A stretch of 35,238 nt of DNA, taken from the IMG/VR virus record IMGVR_UViG_3300031758_000267, positions 1 through 35,238 of that record; one strand, given 5' to 3'. Shown here piece after piece: positions 13,911 to 20,963 of the stretch (position 1 is its first letter; each line of letters opens with the position of its first letter). The translations under genes and the position numbers were made by a program. A model generated the notes under the pieces. The model did no database searches. It was given only the letters and a program-made list of their open reading frames with translations, and was not told where the DNA came from. The DNA comes from a virus.

Positions 13911-14503
13911 TCATGAGCAATATAATTAACTTAAATAATTTTGATACTATAGGCGATAAAATATATGTATATAAAAATTTTTTATCACACGATGAGTTGG
14001 AATCAATACTGTCATATATAAATAAAATTGATAAATGGGCCAAGGAGTATAATACATGCGAATCATCCTATCATGATAAAGTTTCTTTTATTCAAGAAAA
14101 AATACAAGACCTTCTTTCAGATGGATATTTTTCAAATCCCACAAATGTTATAAAAAAAATGAGTGTTGGAAATTTTTGGAAAGCACACTCAGATGTTCAT
14201 GACTATGAAGAAATTGAAAAAAAATCTTTAAAATATGTTGATGGCGATGATTTTGTAGAAGAGAAACTTTCTGTCTTTGGCACAATTGTTTACTATAAAA
14301 TGCCTGAAATTGGTGGTCAACTATTTTATCCCAAACAAAAAATAGAATATTTTCCTTCTCCTGGAGATTTAGTAATTCATGGATCTGGTCCAGATTGTGA
14401 GCATGGGGTTTCTAAAATAATAAGTGGTGAAAGGCTTTCTACTCCAAGTAATATTTTTAAATATGTAAAAATAAAAAAAGAAAATTATAATGAAAAAAAA
14501 TAG
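13907..14503 (+). CDS. 2OG-Fe(II) oxygenase, prolyl-hydroxylase-like
   Basis: 198 residues. HSD (His94, Asp96), GTIVYYKMPEIGGQLFYP, SPGDLVIHG, His166 (CEHGV) and Arg176 (SGERLS) complete the double-stranded beta-helix motif set. Start overlaps the zinc mini-protein stop by 4 bases (ATGA), so the pair is co-expressed; a second in-frame ATG lies two codons later. Substrate unknown. Paralogous in layout to the genes at 15445, 16101 and 23206 but clearly diverged. Confidence 0.85.
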   Translation: MIMSNIINLNNFDTIGDKIYVYKNFLSHDELESILSYINKIDKWAKEYNTCESSYHDKVSFIQEKIQDLLSDGYFSNPTNVIKKMSVGNFWKAHSDVHDYEEIEKKSLKYVDGDDFVEEKLSVFGTIVYYKMPEIGGQLFYPKQKIEYFPSPGDLVIHGSGPDCEHGVSKIISGERLSTPSNIFKYVKIKKENYNEKK

Positions 14504-14726
14504 AAGAATTTTAATAGATGGGTCTGAGGTAGAATCTTATGATAAACCAGTTGATTTAATTATTCATACAAAAGCCCCAGCAAAATGGAAACTTATAGAC
14601 CTTGAAACTGGTCAAGAATATATTGGATCTGAAATACCACATTTGTCTTTTGCTGAAATATTAAGAAATAAGGTAGTTAATGGCTTTATAGGATCATGGA
14701 CAAAAACAAAAGACAGAGATATTTGA
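14490..14726 (+). CDS. Hypothetical phage protein
   Basis: 78 residues; AKWKLIDLETGQEYIG resembles a small hypothetical protein frequent in actinophages. Starts inside the end of the oxygenase gene (14-base overlap). Likely co-transcribed with it. Function unknown. Confidence 0.7.
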   Translation: MKKNRRILIDGSEVESYDKPVDLIIHTKAPAKWKLIDLETGQEYIGSEIPHLSFAEILRNKVVNGFIGSWTKTKDRDI

Positions 14727-14751
14727 CAATTAAATGAATATAAGATATACT
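14723..14751 (+). promoter_or_regulatory. Promoter of the 14783-15425 operon
   Basis: TTGACA (14723-14728), 17 bases, TATACT (14746-14751). Confidence 0.65.
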
Positions 14752-14782
14752 TAACATATAGATAAGATATAGGAGGATAGTA

Positions 14783-14872
14783 ATGGTTGCTGCATGGTTT
14801 TTAATTCCCGCTTTTATTGCTGGATATGTTTTTTGTTATTTTGTAATGACATTAGGAGTTGATCAAAATTAA
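14783..14872 (+). CDS. Single-span membrane peptide
   Basis: 29 residues, nearly all one hydrophobic helix (WFLIPAFIAGYVFCYFV). Excellent ribosome site AGGAGG seven bases upstream and a good promoter make it credible despite its size. Two bases before the next gene. Function unknown. Confidence 0.6.
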   Translation: MVAAWFLIPAFIAGYVFCYFVMTLGVDQN

Positions 14873-14874
14873 TT

Positions 14875-14979
14875 ATGAGTAAAACTCTAGAGTGTCCAAT
14901 TTGTAAAAAAGAATGGGAATTAAGATGGGGAATCATGGCAAATGAGTCTTTATCTAGACATATGAAAGAACATAAGTGA
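14875..14979 (+). CDS. C2H2 zinc-finger mini-protein
   Basis: 34 residues with CPIC (7-10) and H-x3-H (SRHMKEH), a complete classical zinc finger. Starts two bases after the preceding stop; its stop overlaps the next GTG start (GTGA). Perhaps a DNA- or protein-binding partner of its operon. Confidence 0.6.
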   Translation: MSKTLECPICKKEWELRWGIMANESLSRHMKEHK

Positions 14980-15425
14980 AACCAAAAGCACACATTTATG
15001 ATGTAGATGGAACACTTGCAAATGTAGACCCATTTCTGCACCATGTTCGTGGTGGGAATAAAGATTATGATGCGTTTCATTACTCCTCTATTGATGCCCT
15101 GCCAAATTTTGATGTCATTGAGATGTTAAATAATTCTTACAATGATAAATATTCAGTAATTATTGTTACATCTAGAAAAGAAAAATATCGTGGAATAACT
15201 TCTTTATGGCTGCAAAAAAACAACATAAGAAGCCATGCTCTTTTTATGAGGGCAGATGAAGACAATAGGCCTGACTATGAAGTAAAGAAAGATATATTAA
15301 ATAGCATTAACAAACTTTGGGATGTAGAGCATGCTGTTGATGATAACCCTCATGTAATAAGACTTTGGGAAGAGAGCGGCATACCAACAACTAAAATAGG
15401 AACATGGGATGGAGACCGTTCATAA
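14976..15425 (+). CDS. HAD-superfamily phosphatase (polynucleotide 3'-phosphatase-like)
   Basis: 149 residues. DVDGT (Asp9, Asp11) is HAD motif I; VTSRKEKYRG is motif II; a Lys in YEVKKDIL and AVDDNP are motifs III and IV. The layout, including RADEDNRPDYEVK, resembles the 3'-phosphatase domain of T4-type polynucleotide kinase without the kinase. GTG start within the ATG-less GTGA overlap. Could mend RNA or DNA ends, for instance after nuclease attack; alternatively a nucleotide phosphatase. Confidence 0.82.
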   Translation: MKPKAHIYDVDGTLANVDPFLHHVRGGNKDYDAFHYSSIDALPNFDVIEMLNNSYNDKYSVIIVTSRKEKYRGITSLWLQKNNIRSHALFMRADEDNRPDYEVKKDILNSINKLWDVEHAVDDNPHVIRLWEESGIPTTKIGTWDGDRS

Positions 15426-15444
15426 AATATGGTATTATTGATAT

Positions 15445-16104
15445 ATGGGCAAAATATTTTGTAATCAAATTTCTAAACTTGGCATAGAATATAAAGAGAT
15501 TTTTGAAGATATAATTGAAATAGAAAATTTTATATCTAAAGAAGAAATAGACAGCCTTTTTGACCTAATTAAAGAAACTAAAGAAGAAGACTGGACAACT
15601 GCATATATGGATCAAATTAAAAGGTTTGCCTTTCTTAAATATGGAAGAGATGATGTTGACAATCTTGTTGCAGAGGGCAAAGTTGAAATCACTGATAGGT
15701 GGACAGACAAAACTCTTGTAATTGATAAACATCCTATTACTGAAAAGATTCATGAAAAAATTAAAACGATAGTAAAAATGACAGATGAAAATTTTATTTT
15801 TACTGGAGGAGATACTATACAAAGAATGTATGATGGAGTTAAACTTCATGAGCATACAGACCAACATACAGATCCATCCGTACAATATGCCAGCATACTA
15901 TACCTAAATGATGATTATTCTGGCGGAGAATTATTTTTCCCTAACTTAAACATAGACATAAAACCAAAACCAGGTACGCTTTTAATTTTTCCAGGATCAG
16001 ATAAATATAATCACGGAGTAAGGGTTGTAAATAAAGGACCAATAAGGTATGTGATTGTTGGTTTTATAAAGATAAAAGATTTTTATAAAAACAATAAGTT
16101 TTAA
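15445..16104 (+). CDS. 2OG-Fe(II) oxygenase, prolyl-hydroxylase-like
   Basis: 219 residues. HTD (His137, Asp139) within a His-rich stretch, LYLNDDYSGGELFFP, KPKPGTLLIFPG, His190 (YNHGV) and Arg201. All ligands present. Leaderless: TGG-TATTAT (15430-15438), identical to the box at 13761, ends six bases before ATG. Convergent with the next - strand oxygenase, overlapping by 4 bases. Substrate unknown. Confidence 0.88.
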   Translation: MGKIFCNQISKLGIEYKEIFEDIIEIENFISKEEIDSLFDLIKETKEEDWTTAYMDQIKRFAFLKYGRDDVDNLVAEGKVEITDRWTDKTLVIDKHPITEKIHEKIKTIVKMTDENFIFTGGDTIQRMYDGVKLHEHTDQHTDPSVQYASILYLNDDYSGGELFFPNLNIDIKPKPGTLLIFPGSDKYNHGVRVVNKGPIRYVIVGFIKIKDFYKNNKF

Positions 16105-16796
16105 ATATATTTTTGAGGCTCATTGTCTAAAACAATTATATTTTCATTAAGTTTTAATGGATGAAGCCACTTACTTACATTCTCTGGAGTTTTATCTTTT
16201 AATAATTCACAATACTCTTCAGACTTATAATTATAAAATGTTCCTGGATTTTTATCTGCTCTTAAACAGAAATTAGAATATGCAAATCTTGAACCAGAAA
16301 GAACTTTTTTAACTCCATGGCTATAATCTTCTAATGCTCCATGAATAACGAGATCTCCAGGCTGTACGGCAATAGTTATATCTTGGTTTGGATAATAAAC
16401 TTCTCCTCCAGTAAAATCTCCAAAATAAGTAATAACTCCAAATTCTAAAAGACAACAGGTAGACCACACATCTGGAAGAGTTAAGTCTTCGTGATTACCT
16501 TCCCCTGGACTATCACAGTGAGGCAACATTTCAGCACCTTCTTTAAAATGTAAACATGTCAATAGTGGATGAACTACATAGTCTGGTGCTAAAAGTTCTG
16601 AAACCTTTTCCCATACTGGAAAAAGTTCTATAATTTGTGGAGTTGTTCCAAAATTCATTTCTTCAAATGGATGCTTTAATGATTGCTCTTCATCAATTGA
16701 AGCATTTATTTTAGCAACATCTTCTTTGCTAACAAAATTAGGGAAATAGTATATTTTTTCATGCAACTGTTGCAGTCCTGGGGCGCTAAATGTCAT
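16101..16796 (-). CDS. 2OG-Fe(II) oxygenase, prolyl-hydroxylase-like
   Basis: 231 residues from ATG 16796. HCD (His93, Asp95), GDFTGGEVYYPN, QPGDLVIHG, His160 (YSHGV) and Arg170 complete the site; a C-terminal extension of about 55 residues follows. The start is chosen because TGG-TATAAT on the - strand (-10 at 16803-16808) ends six bases before it; an upstream in-frame ATG would lie before that promoter. Divergent from the CDGSH-cupin gene. Confidence 0.85.
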   Translation of the reverse strand: MTFSAPGLQQLHEKIYYFPNFVSKEDVAKINASIDEEQSLKHPFEEMNFGTTPQIIELFPVWEKVSELLAPDYVVHPLLTCLHFKEGAEMLPHCDSPGEGNHEDLTLPDVWSTCCLLEFGVITYFGDFTGGEVYYPNQDITIAVQPGDLVIHGALEDYSHGVKKVLSGSRFAYSNFCLRADKNPGTFYNYKSEEYCELLKDKTPENVSKWLHPLKLNENIIVLDNEPQKYI

Positions 16797-16858
16797 AAAA
16801 TTATTATACCATAAGTTATTAATATCTGAATTTACGCTCAATATGGTACAATTAAAGC

Positions 16859-17623
16859 ATGAAACAGTGCCTTTGTGGAAGATCTAAAACATACCCATAT
16901 TGCGATGAGACACATAAAATAAAAAAAGATATGAACTATAAGTCTGAAGATTTGAATAAAAAAACAGATATTAAATTAAAAATTGAAGAGGCTAATAAAA
17001 CTGGGCAGGTACTATTTTTAAAAGGCTTTATGAAAAAGTCTCCAGACTGGAAAGATTTTGTCGAATTAATAGATCATCAATATAATAATCCTTTAACCAA
17101 TGAAAATACTGAGCAACTATTTAAAGAGAGAGTAAAAAATAAAAATACTCAACCACAATTTGTAGTTAATAACAAAAACATTAACACAAATATTCAACAT
17201 TTCCAAAGTCTTAGTATGGAAATGTGGTTTGTTCGTCAAAATGGTCCAGGTATTGAAAATAAAAATTGGTATCAAAATAGTTTAATTGATGAGTTTTTGT
17301 ATTTTTTTCATAAAGATGGAACAACTACAACACTAAAGTCTTTAATAAATTTTGCAGGAAATGAATTAAATGGCAATATTCATTCAGATTATCAGGATGT
17401 GGTGTCTTGGACATGTGCTGGGGAAATTGAATACAGAATTTATAAAGTTGATAGAAATTTTGAAAGACATGCTATTAGCAATGAGGAATCAAAAAATCTT
17501 GAATATGATTCATACATTATGACTGCTGGAGATGTCATATACATGCCGAAAGGTACATATCATAAAGCAATTGCACATAAGCCACGAGCATCATTAATTT
17601 TGGACTACCCTCACGAAGAATAA
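16859..17623 (+). CDS. CDGSH iron-sulfur domain fused to JmjC/cupin-like oxygenase
   Basis: 254 residues. Residues 4-19 read C-x-C-x2-S-x3-P-x-C-D-x-T-H, the CDGSH [2Fe-2S] motif (Cys4, Cys6, Cys15, His19). After a basic linker, residues about 115-254 form a cupin/JmjC-like domain: HSD (His175, Asp177), AGEIEYRIY, AGDVIYMPKGTYHKA (His235). So a redox cluster is joined to a probable Fe(II) oxygenase. Leaderless TGG-TACAAT box six bases upstream. The C-terminal domain is paralogous to the 20964 product. Target unknown. Confidence 0.75.
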   Translation: MKQCLCGRSKTYPYCDETHKIKKDMNYKSEDLNKKTDIKLKIEEANKTGQVLFLKGFMKKSPDWKDFVELIDHQYNNPLTNENTEQLFKERVKNKNTQPQFVVNNKNINTNIQHFQSLSMEMWFVRQNGPGIENKNWYQNSLIDEFLYFFHKDGTTTTLKSLINFAGNELNGNIHSDYQDVVSWTCAGEIEYRIYKVDRNFERHAISNEESKNLEYDSYIMTAGDVIYMPKGTYHKAIAHKPRASLILDYPHEE

Positions 17624-17626
17624 AAA

Positions 17627-18445
17627 ATGAAAAATATAAACAATTTAAAAATACATGGATTTACAATTAATCCAGTCACACATCCAGATATTTTAAAAAA
17701 TATTATTAGAGGATTAGCAAGTTATTCAGATATGCATAAATGTGACTTTTTAGAAGAAAACAAACCTAGAAAAATTCATAAAAACTATTTAGGAAAACTT
17801 TTAAATATATCAGATGTAATTGAAATTAAAAAAGAAGGTTTTAGCGGGCTTATTGGTCATTGCATTCTTGAAAATGGTTATTTTAATTTAAGAATTTGGA
17901 ATGACGTATATCCATCAGAAATACACTTTAACTTATTTTTAGAAGACGATATTTTAGATGCAGACTTAATAATAGATCATTTATCTGCTCCAGCAGTTCC
18001 AAATGATGGTATCGGAATGTTTGATTATACTTATAGTATAAATAAAGAAATACTTACATCTAATCCATTACAAAAATTTTCAAAATCAGAAAGTTCATAC
18101 TATGTTAACGATCCAATAAGACTAAATGGTGAAGAGTGGGAAGTTACTTTGAATAAATTAGGCCAAACCACTTGTCATTTTTGCGAATCAACACCACATT
18201 ATTGGCTGTTTGTAAAGAATGAAGAAAATTATCATTCAAGGTCTAGTGCTGTAATTGTTTGTAAAGATCACATGAAAATGGGTAGGACAACAGAATTAGG
18301 AAATGCTAATCCAGATTTTATATTTGTCAATCCTATTAATCAAACTAACGAAACATATAATTCAAAAAATATGAAAAAATTTAAAATGCACAGTAGTTTA
18401 AACAAAGAAAACAACACAACAATAACAGAAAACTTGTCAGAATAA
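17627..18445 (+). CDS. SpeD-like fold with C-terminal zinc domain
   Basis: 272 residues. Around residues 30-125 the order 'MHKCD', a GFSGLIG turn, ENGYFNLRIW and a FNLFLED strand parallels S-adenosylmethionine decarboxylase (GxSG, SHxxIHTWP, DxFTCG), but the pyruvoyl-forming Ser is replaced (ENGY), so classic decarboxylation is unlikely. Residues about 183-220 hold CHFC...CKDH, a zinc site like that at 13776. The Asn-rich tail is poorly conserved in character. Follows the CDGSH-cupin gene by three bases, so co-expressed. The SpeD link is tentative. Confidence 0.5.
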   Translation: MKNINNLKIHGFTINPVTHPDILKNIIRGLASYSDMHKCDFLEENKPRKIHKNYLGKLLNISDVIEIKKEGFSGLIGHCILENGYFNLRIWNDVYPSEIHFNLFLEDDILDADLIIDHLSAPAVPNDGIGMFDYTYSINKEILTSNPLQKFSKSESSYYVNDPIRLNGEEWEVTLNKLGQTTCHFCESTPHYWLFVKNEENYHSRSSAVIVCKDHMKMGRTTELGNANPDFIFVNPINQTNETYNSKNMKKFKMHSSLNKENNTTITENLSE

Positions 18446-18499
18446 TAAATCCTATAACTATAGTTTGATTATTTTTTGATAATGTGATATCATATATGT

Positions 18500-18667
18500 A
18501 TGAAAAAAACAAACAATAAAGTATCCCAACACAAGGCAAAACGTTATGCAAAAAATAAAAAAAGAATGAAAGACAAGCCGTATCTTTCTAAGTTTGAGCG
18601 ACAACAGTTAGCAAAGCGAGCAGAAATCTTAGGAGCATCTTTAAGTGTTCTCAGAAACAATGCTTGA
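18500..18667 (+). CDS. Small very basic protein, leaderless
   Basis: 55 residues, 18 or more Lys/Arg (HKAKRYAKNKKRMKDKP), probably nucleic-acid binding. TGA-TATCAT (18485-18493) ends six bases before this ATG; another ATG four bases earlier runs into a stop after seven codons. Overlaps the next gene by 23 bases. Confidence 0.6.
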   Translation: MKKTNNKVSQHKAKRYAKNKKRMKDKPYLSKFERQQLAKRAEILGASLSVLRNNA

Positions 18668-18923
18668 TCATATAACTAGAGTTCTGTTTTCATGGGAAAG
18701 ACTTCGTCTTTTTATTTTTGCTGAAGTTGATTGGTATAACTCGATTACTCGCACATTAAATGATCCAGAGGCTATGAAAACTGCATCAGCAATATGGTGT
18801 GAACAAGATGGTTGGCGTGGATGGAATATAAAAGAAAATGGATCATACTATTTTCATGATATTCCAGAAAAAGGTTTATCAGATATTTTTGATATAATTT
18901 ATTACAAAGAAAAGGAGATGTAA
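18645..18923 (+). CDS. Hypothetical phage protein
   Basis: 92 residues. GTG start chosen because AGGAG (18631-18635) lies nine bases upstream; ATG 18660 is the alternative. Aromatic-rich (SWERLRLFIFAEVDWY, WRGWNI). No family recognised. Heads a run of three closely spaced genes. Confidence 0.65.
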   Translation: MFSETMLDHITRVLFSWERLRLFIFAEVDWYNSITRTLNDPEAMKTASAIWCEQDGWRGWNIKENGSYYFHDIPEKGLSDIFDIIYYKEKEM

Positions 18924-18924
18924 T

Positions 18925-19116
18925 ATGGCATGCAGTTGTGGTTTTTCAACAGACTATCCAAATTGCAATGGAACACATAAAATAGTAAAGTCGGTAAAAG
19001 ACAAGATAATTCAAGAAGTAGAAAAAATACCACTTGAAAGTAATGGTGCACAATTAAATGCGTTAGGTATGAGAATGCTTGTAGTCGATGTGATTAAAAA
19101 GGTAAAAGGTGTCTAA
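18925..19116 (+). CDS. CDGSH-type iron-sulfur mini-protein
   Basis: 63 residues. Cys3, Cys5, Cys14 and His18 in C-x-C-x2-S-x3-P-x-C-N-G-T-H match the CDGSH [2Fe-2S] motif except Asp to Asn. The remainder is an amphipathic helix. GGAG ribosome site. Same motif as the N-terminus of the 16859 product, so two CDGSH modules occur within 2.3 kb. Probably an electron-transfer or redox-sensing partner; the partner is unknown. Confidence 0.65.
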   Translation: MACSCGFSTDYPNCNGTHKIVKSVKDKIIQEVEKIPLESNGAQLNALGMRMLVVDVIKKVKGV

Positions 19117-19411
19117 CTGGGTCTGCCCCTGTAATGGCTGTAAAAAGGCACAGAAGGTCATTATAGACCAGATCATTGAAGAGTATAGGTCTTGTCCCAA
19201 CATTGTAGAGTCTGAAGAAAGATTGTTTTGTTATACATGGTGGAGACATGATGATTGTGAAAGATTGAGAAGTTTATTATATAAGATTACAAAGAAAGAT
19301 TTGTATACCCTGCCAGAAATGCGTCCTACTGTTAAAGAGGCATTAGAAGAAATGATTAATGATCCTAAAACTGCTGAGATATTACGAAGGCTTGAAGACG
19401 ACGGTATTTGA
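19109..19411 (+). CDS. Hypothetical phage protein with N-terminal Cys cluster
   Basis: 100 residues, GTG start overlapping the preceding gene by 8 bases. CPCNGC near residues 6-11 plus later Cys could bind metal. C-terminal two-thirds helical. Its last codons lie in the -35 box of the tRNA promoter. Function unknown. Confidence 0.68.
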   Translation: MSNWVCPCNGCKKAQKVIIDQIIEEYRSCPNIVESEERLFCYTWWRHDDCERLRSLLYKITKKDLYTLPEMRPTVKEALEEMINDPKTAEILRRLEDDGI

Positions 19412-19436
19412 CAATACATATCGTGTAAACTATAAT
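19408..19436 (+). promoter_or_regulatory. Perfect promoter of the tRNA cluster
   Basis: TTGACA (19408-19413), 17 bases, TATAAT (19431-19436); predicted start near 19443, two bases before the first tRNA. Confidence 0.75.
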
Positions 19437-19444
19437 TAAATAAT

Positions 19445-19518
19445 GGAGCAGTAGCCAAGTTGGTCAAGGCCCCGAACTCATAATTCGGTTATCGTAGGTT
19501 CAAGTCCTACCTGCTCTA
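19445..19518 (+). tRNA. tRNA with anticodon CAT (Met or Ile)
   Basis: Acceptor GGAGCAG/CTGCTCT with a G-U first pair; anticodon stem CCGAA/TTCGG, loop CTCATAA, anticodon CAT at 19479-19481; T arm GTAGG-TTCAAGT-CCTAC. Lacks the initiator GGG/CCC anticodon stem. Elongator Met or lysidine-modified Ile cannot be distinguished here. CCA not encoded. Confidence 0.88.
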
Positions 19519-19519
19519 C

Positions 19520-19592
19520 GCCCCTATAGCCCAGTGGTAGAGGCATACGACTTAAAATCGTCCAAGCGTTGGTTCAAATCCAACTGGGGGTA
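19520..19592 (+). tRNA. tRNA-Leu (TAA) with short variable arm
   Basis: Acceptor GCCCCTA/TGGGGGT (two G-U pairs), anticodon loop CTTAAAA with TAA at 19553-19555, T arm GTTGG-TTCAAAT-CCAAC, discriminator A. The variable region is only five bases (CAAGC), whereas bacterial tRNA-Leu has a long arm. Unusual class I tRNA with a Leu anticodon. Confidence 0.75.
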
Positions 19593-19596
19593 CTAG

Positions 19597-19669
19597 ACCC
19601 TCGTAACTCAGGGGATAGAGTAGCGGACTTCTAATCCGTTTGTCGTTGGTTCAAATCCAATCGAGGGTG
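19597..19669 (+). tRNA. tRNA-Arg (TCT)
   Basis: Acceptor ACCCTCG/CGAGGGT, D stem ACTC/GAGT, anticodon stem GCGGA/TCCGT, loop CTTCTAA, anticodon TCT at 19630-19632; T arm GTTGG-TTCAAAT-CCAAT. Reads AGA, a codon favoured in AT-rich phage genes. CCA not encoded. Confidence 0.9.
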
Positions 19670-19670
19670 C

Positions 19671-19749
19671 TATAATATATAGTAGAGGGGTGTAGTTAGA
19701 ATATATTTGTCGGGAAACACTTATAGCCTATGTTGCAACACTACACCCC
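19671..19749 (+). promoter_or_regulatory. Promoter and long hairpin leader of ahpC
   Basis: TGC-TATAAT (-10 at 19671-19676) directly follows tRNA-Arg. The transcript would contain GGGGTGTAGT (19687-19696) perfectly complementary to ACTACACCCC (19740-19749), a ten-base stem enclosing 43 bases. It ends 36 bases before the ahpC ATG. Could be a regulatory leader. Confidence 0.5.
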
Positions 19750-19785
19750 CCCTATTTTTGATCAAAAATAAAAGAAAGAGATATA

Positions 19786-20358
19786 ATGAAAACAATTGGA
19801 TATAAATTAAATCCGTTTCGCATTGTTGGTGTAAAGCCAGGAAGACTAGATGGTGCTGATGATGTTTTTGAAACATTAAACGAGAAATGGTTTCCAGGAA
19901 AATGGAAAGTTCTTGTGTATTACCCTAAAGATTTTACCTTTGTGTGTCCCACAGAAATTGTTGCTTATGACAAACTTGTAAATGATTTTAATGATCGTGA
20001 TGCAGTATTACTGACAGGATCAACAGATAATGAATTCTGTAAGGTTGCGTGGCGCAATGCCCATGAAGATCTGAAGAAAACCAACTCGTGGTCTTTTGCT
20101 GACCAGGTTCGCAATTGGCAATATAATGGAGATGATGAAGGGTACACTGGTTTAGCAGAACAACTTGGAGTTCTCAATGAAGACGGAGTTGCCCTTCGTG
20201 CAACCTTTATTATTGATCCAGACAATATTATTCAGCATGTTACAGTCAACAATCTAAATGTTGGTCGTAGTCCTGAAGAAACATTGCGTATTCTTGATGC
20301 TCTTCAAACAGGAGAACTCTGTGCTTGCAATAGAAGTCTCGGTGGAGAAACCTTGTGA
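19786..20358 (+). CDS. ahpC: Alkyl hydroperoxide reductase AhpC (peroxiredoxin)
   Basis: 190 residues, normal length. Peroxidatic Cys54 in DFTFVCPTEI; resolving-type cysteines Cys179 and Cys181 in ELCACN near the C-terminus, the three-cysteine arrangement of mycobacterial AhpC. ATFIIDPDN is the family's conserved strand. Reduces peroxides and probably peroxynitrite in the cytosol. The stop overlaps the ahpD GTG start (GTGA), so the pair is one operon. Ribosome site AGAAAGAG. Unusual cargo for a phage. Confidence 0.93.
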   Translation: MKTIGYKLNPFRIVGVKPGRLDGADDVFETLNEKWFPGKWKVLVYYPKDFTFVCPTEIVAYDKLVNDFNDRDAVLLTGSTDNEFCKVAWRNAHEDLKKTNSWSFADQVRNWQYNGDDEGYTGLAEQLGVLNEDGVALRATFIIDPDNIIQHVTVNNLNVGRSPEETLRILDALQTGELCACNRSLGGETL

Positions 20359-20867
20359 GTTGGGTAGATGAAGTAAAGGAACTTGTTCCTGAGTATGCTA
20401 AAGACATTAAGTTAAATCTTGATGCTGTGATTAATAGAAGTAGTTTTGATTACGATTACTCTTCATCCCTCGCACTTGCAGCAGCCCTTGCAACAGGTAA
20501 TCAGGACATTGTCGCTATGGTTTCTGCTGGTGTTACAGATGAGGTAGAAAAAAATGCAGCCTTTACTGCAGCAGCATTGATGGCACAAAATAATGTTTGG
20601 TATCCATACACTGAGATGGCTGATGATCCCAATTTAACTGGACTACCTGCACAACTTAGAATGAATGCTATTACATCTCATGGCGGTACAACAAAAGATA
20701 AGTTTGAAGCATATGCATTAGTAGCATCAATTATCGGCAAGTGTCATTTCTGCGTTAAGGCTCATTACGAAACCTTAAAAAGGGAAGGGTATACAACCGA
20801 ACAACTTCGTGATATTGGAAGAATTGCTGCAACGATTAATGCTATTGCTAAAGTCGTAGTAGCGTGA
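20355..20867 (+). CDS. ahpD: AhpD-type alkylhydroperoxidase
   Basis: 170 residues. Glu118, Cys130, Cys133 and His137 match the AhpD active site in position. The CxxC is CHFC; in mycobacterial AhpD it is CSHC, so the second in-loop residue (position 132) is Phe rather than His, with His moved to 131. AhpD reduces AhpC using dihydrolipoamide-linked enzymes of the host. GTG start, 4-base overlap with ahpC. tRNA-Thr begins 7 bases after its stop. Confidence 0.92.
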   Translation: MSWVDEVKELVPEYAKDIKLNLDAVINRSSFDYDYSSSLALAAALATGNQDIVAMVSAGVTDEVEKNAAFTAAALMAQNNVWYPYTEMADDPNLTGLPAQLRMNAITSHGGTTKDKFEAYALVASIIGKCHFCVKAHYETLKREGYTTEQLRDIGRIAATINAIAKVVVA

Positions 20868-20873
20868 AGGATT

Positions 20874-20945
20874 GCCTCCTTAACTCAGGGGTAGAGTACC
20901 CGCCTTGTAAGCGGGTTGTCGTAGGTTCAAATCCTACAGGAGGCT
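20874..20945 (+). tRNA. tRNA-Thr (TGT)
   Basis: Acceptor GCCTCCT/AGGAGGC, anticodon stem CCCGC/GCGGG, loop CTTGTAA, anticodon TGT at 20906-20908, T arm GTAGG-TTCAAAT-CCTAC. CCA not encoded. Possibly processed from the ahpC-ahpD transcript. Confidence 0.9.
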
Positions 20946-20963
20946 CTGGTGTATAATAATATT

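Noticed and set aside
19520-19592. Ochre suppressor tRNA reading TAA
   Set aside because: TTA would be needed as anticodon; with U33 in its normal place the anticodon is TAA, which reads the Leu codon UUA.
19687-19749. Additional tRNA after tRNA-Arg
   Set aside because: The acceptor-like stem has no anticodon arm with a seven-base loop and no T-loop.
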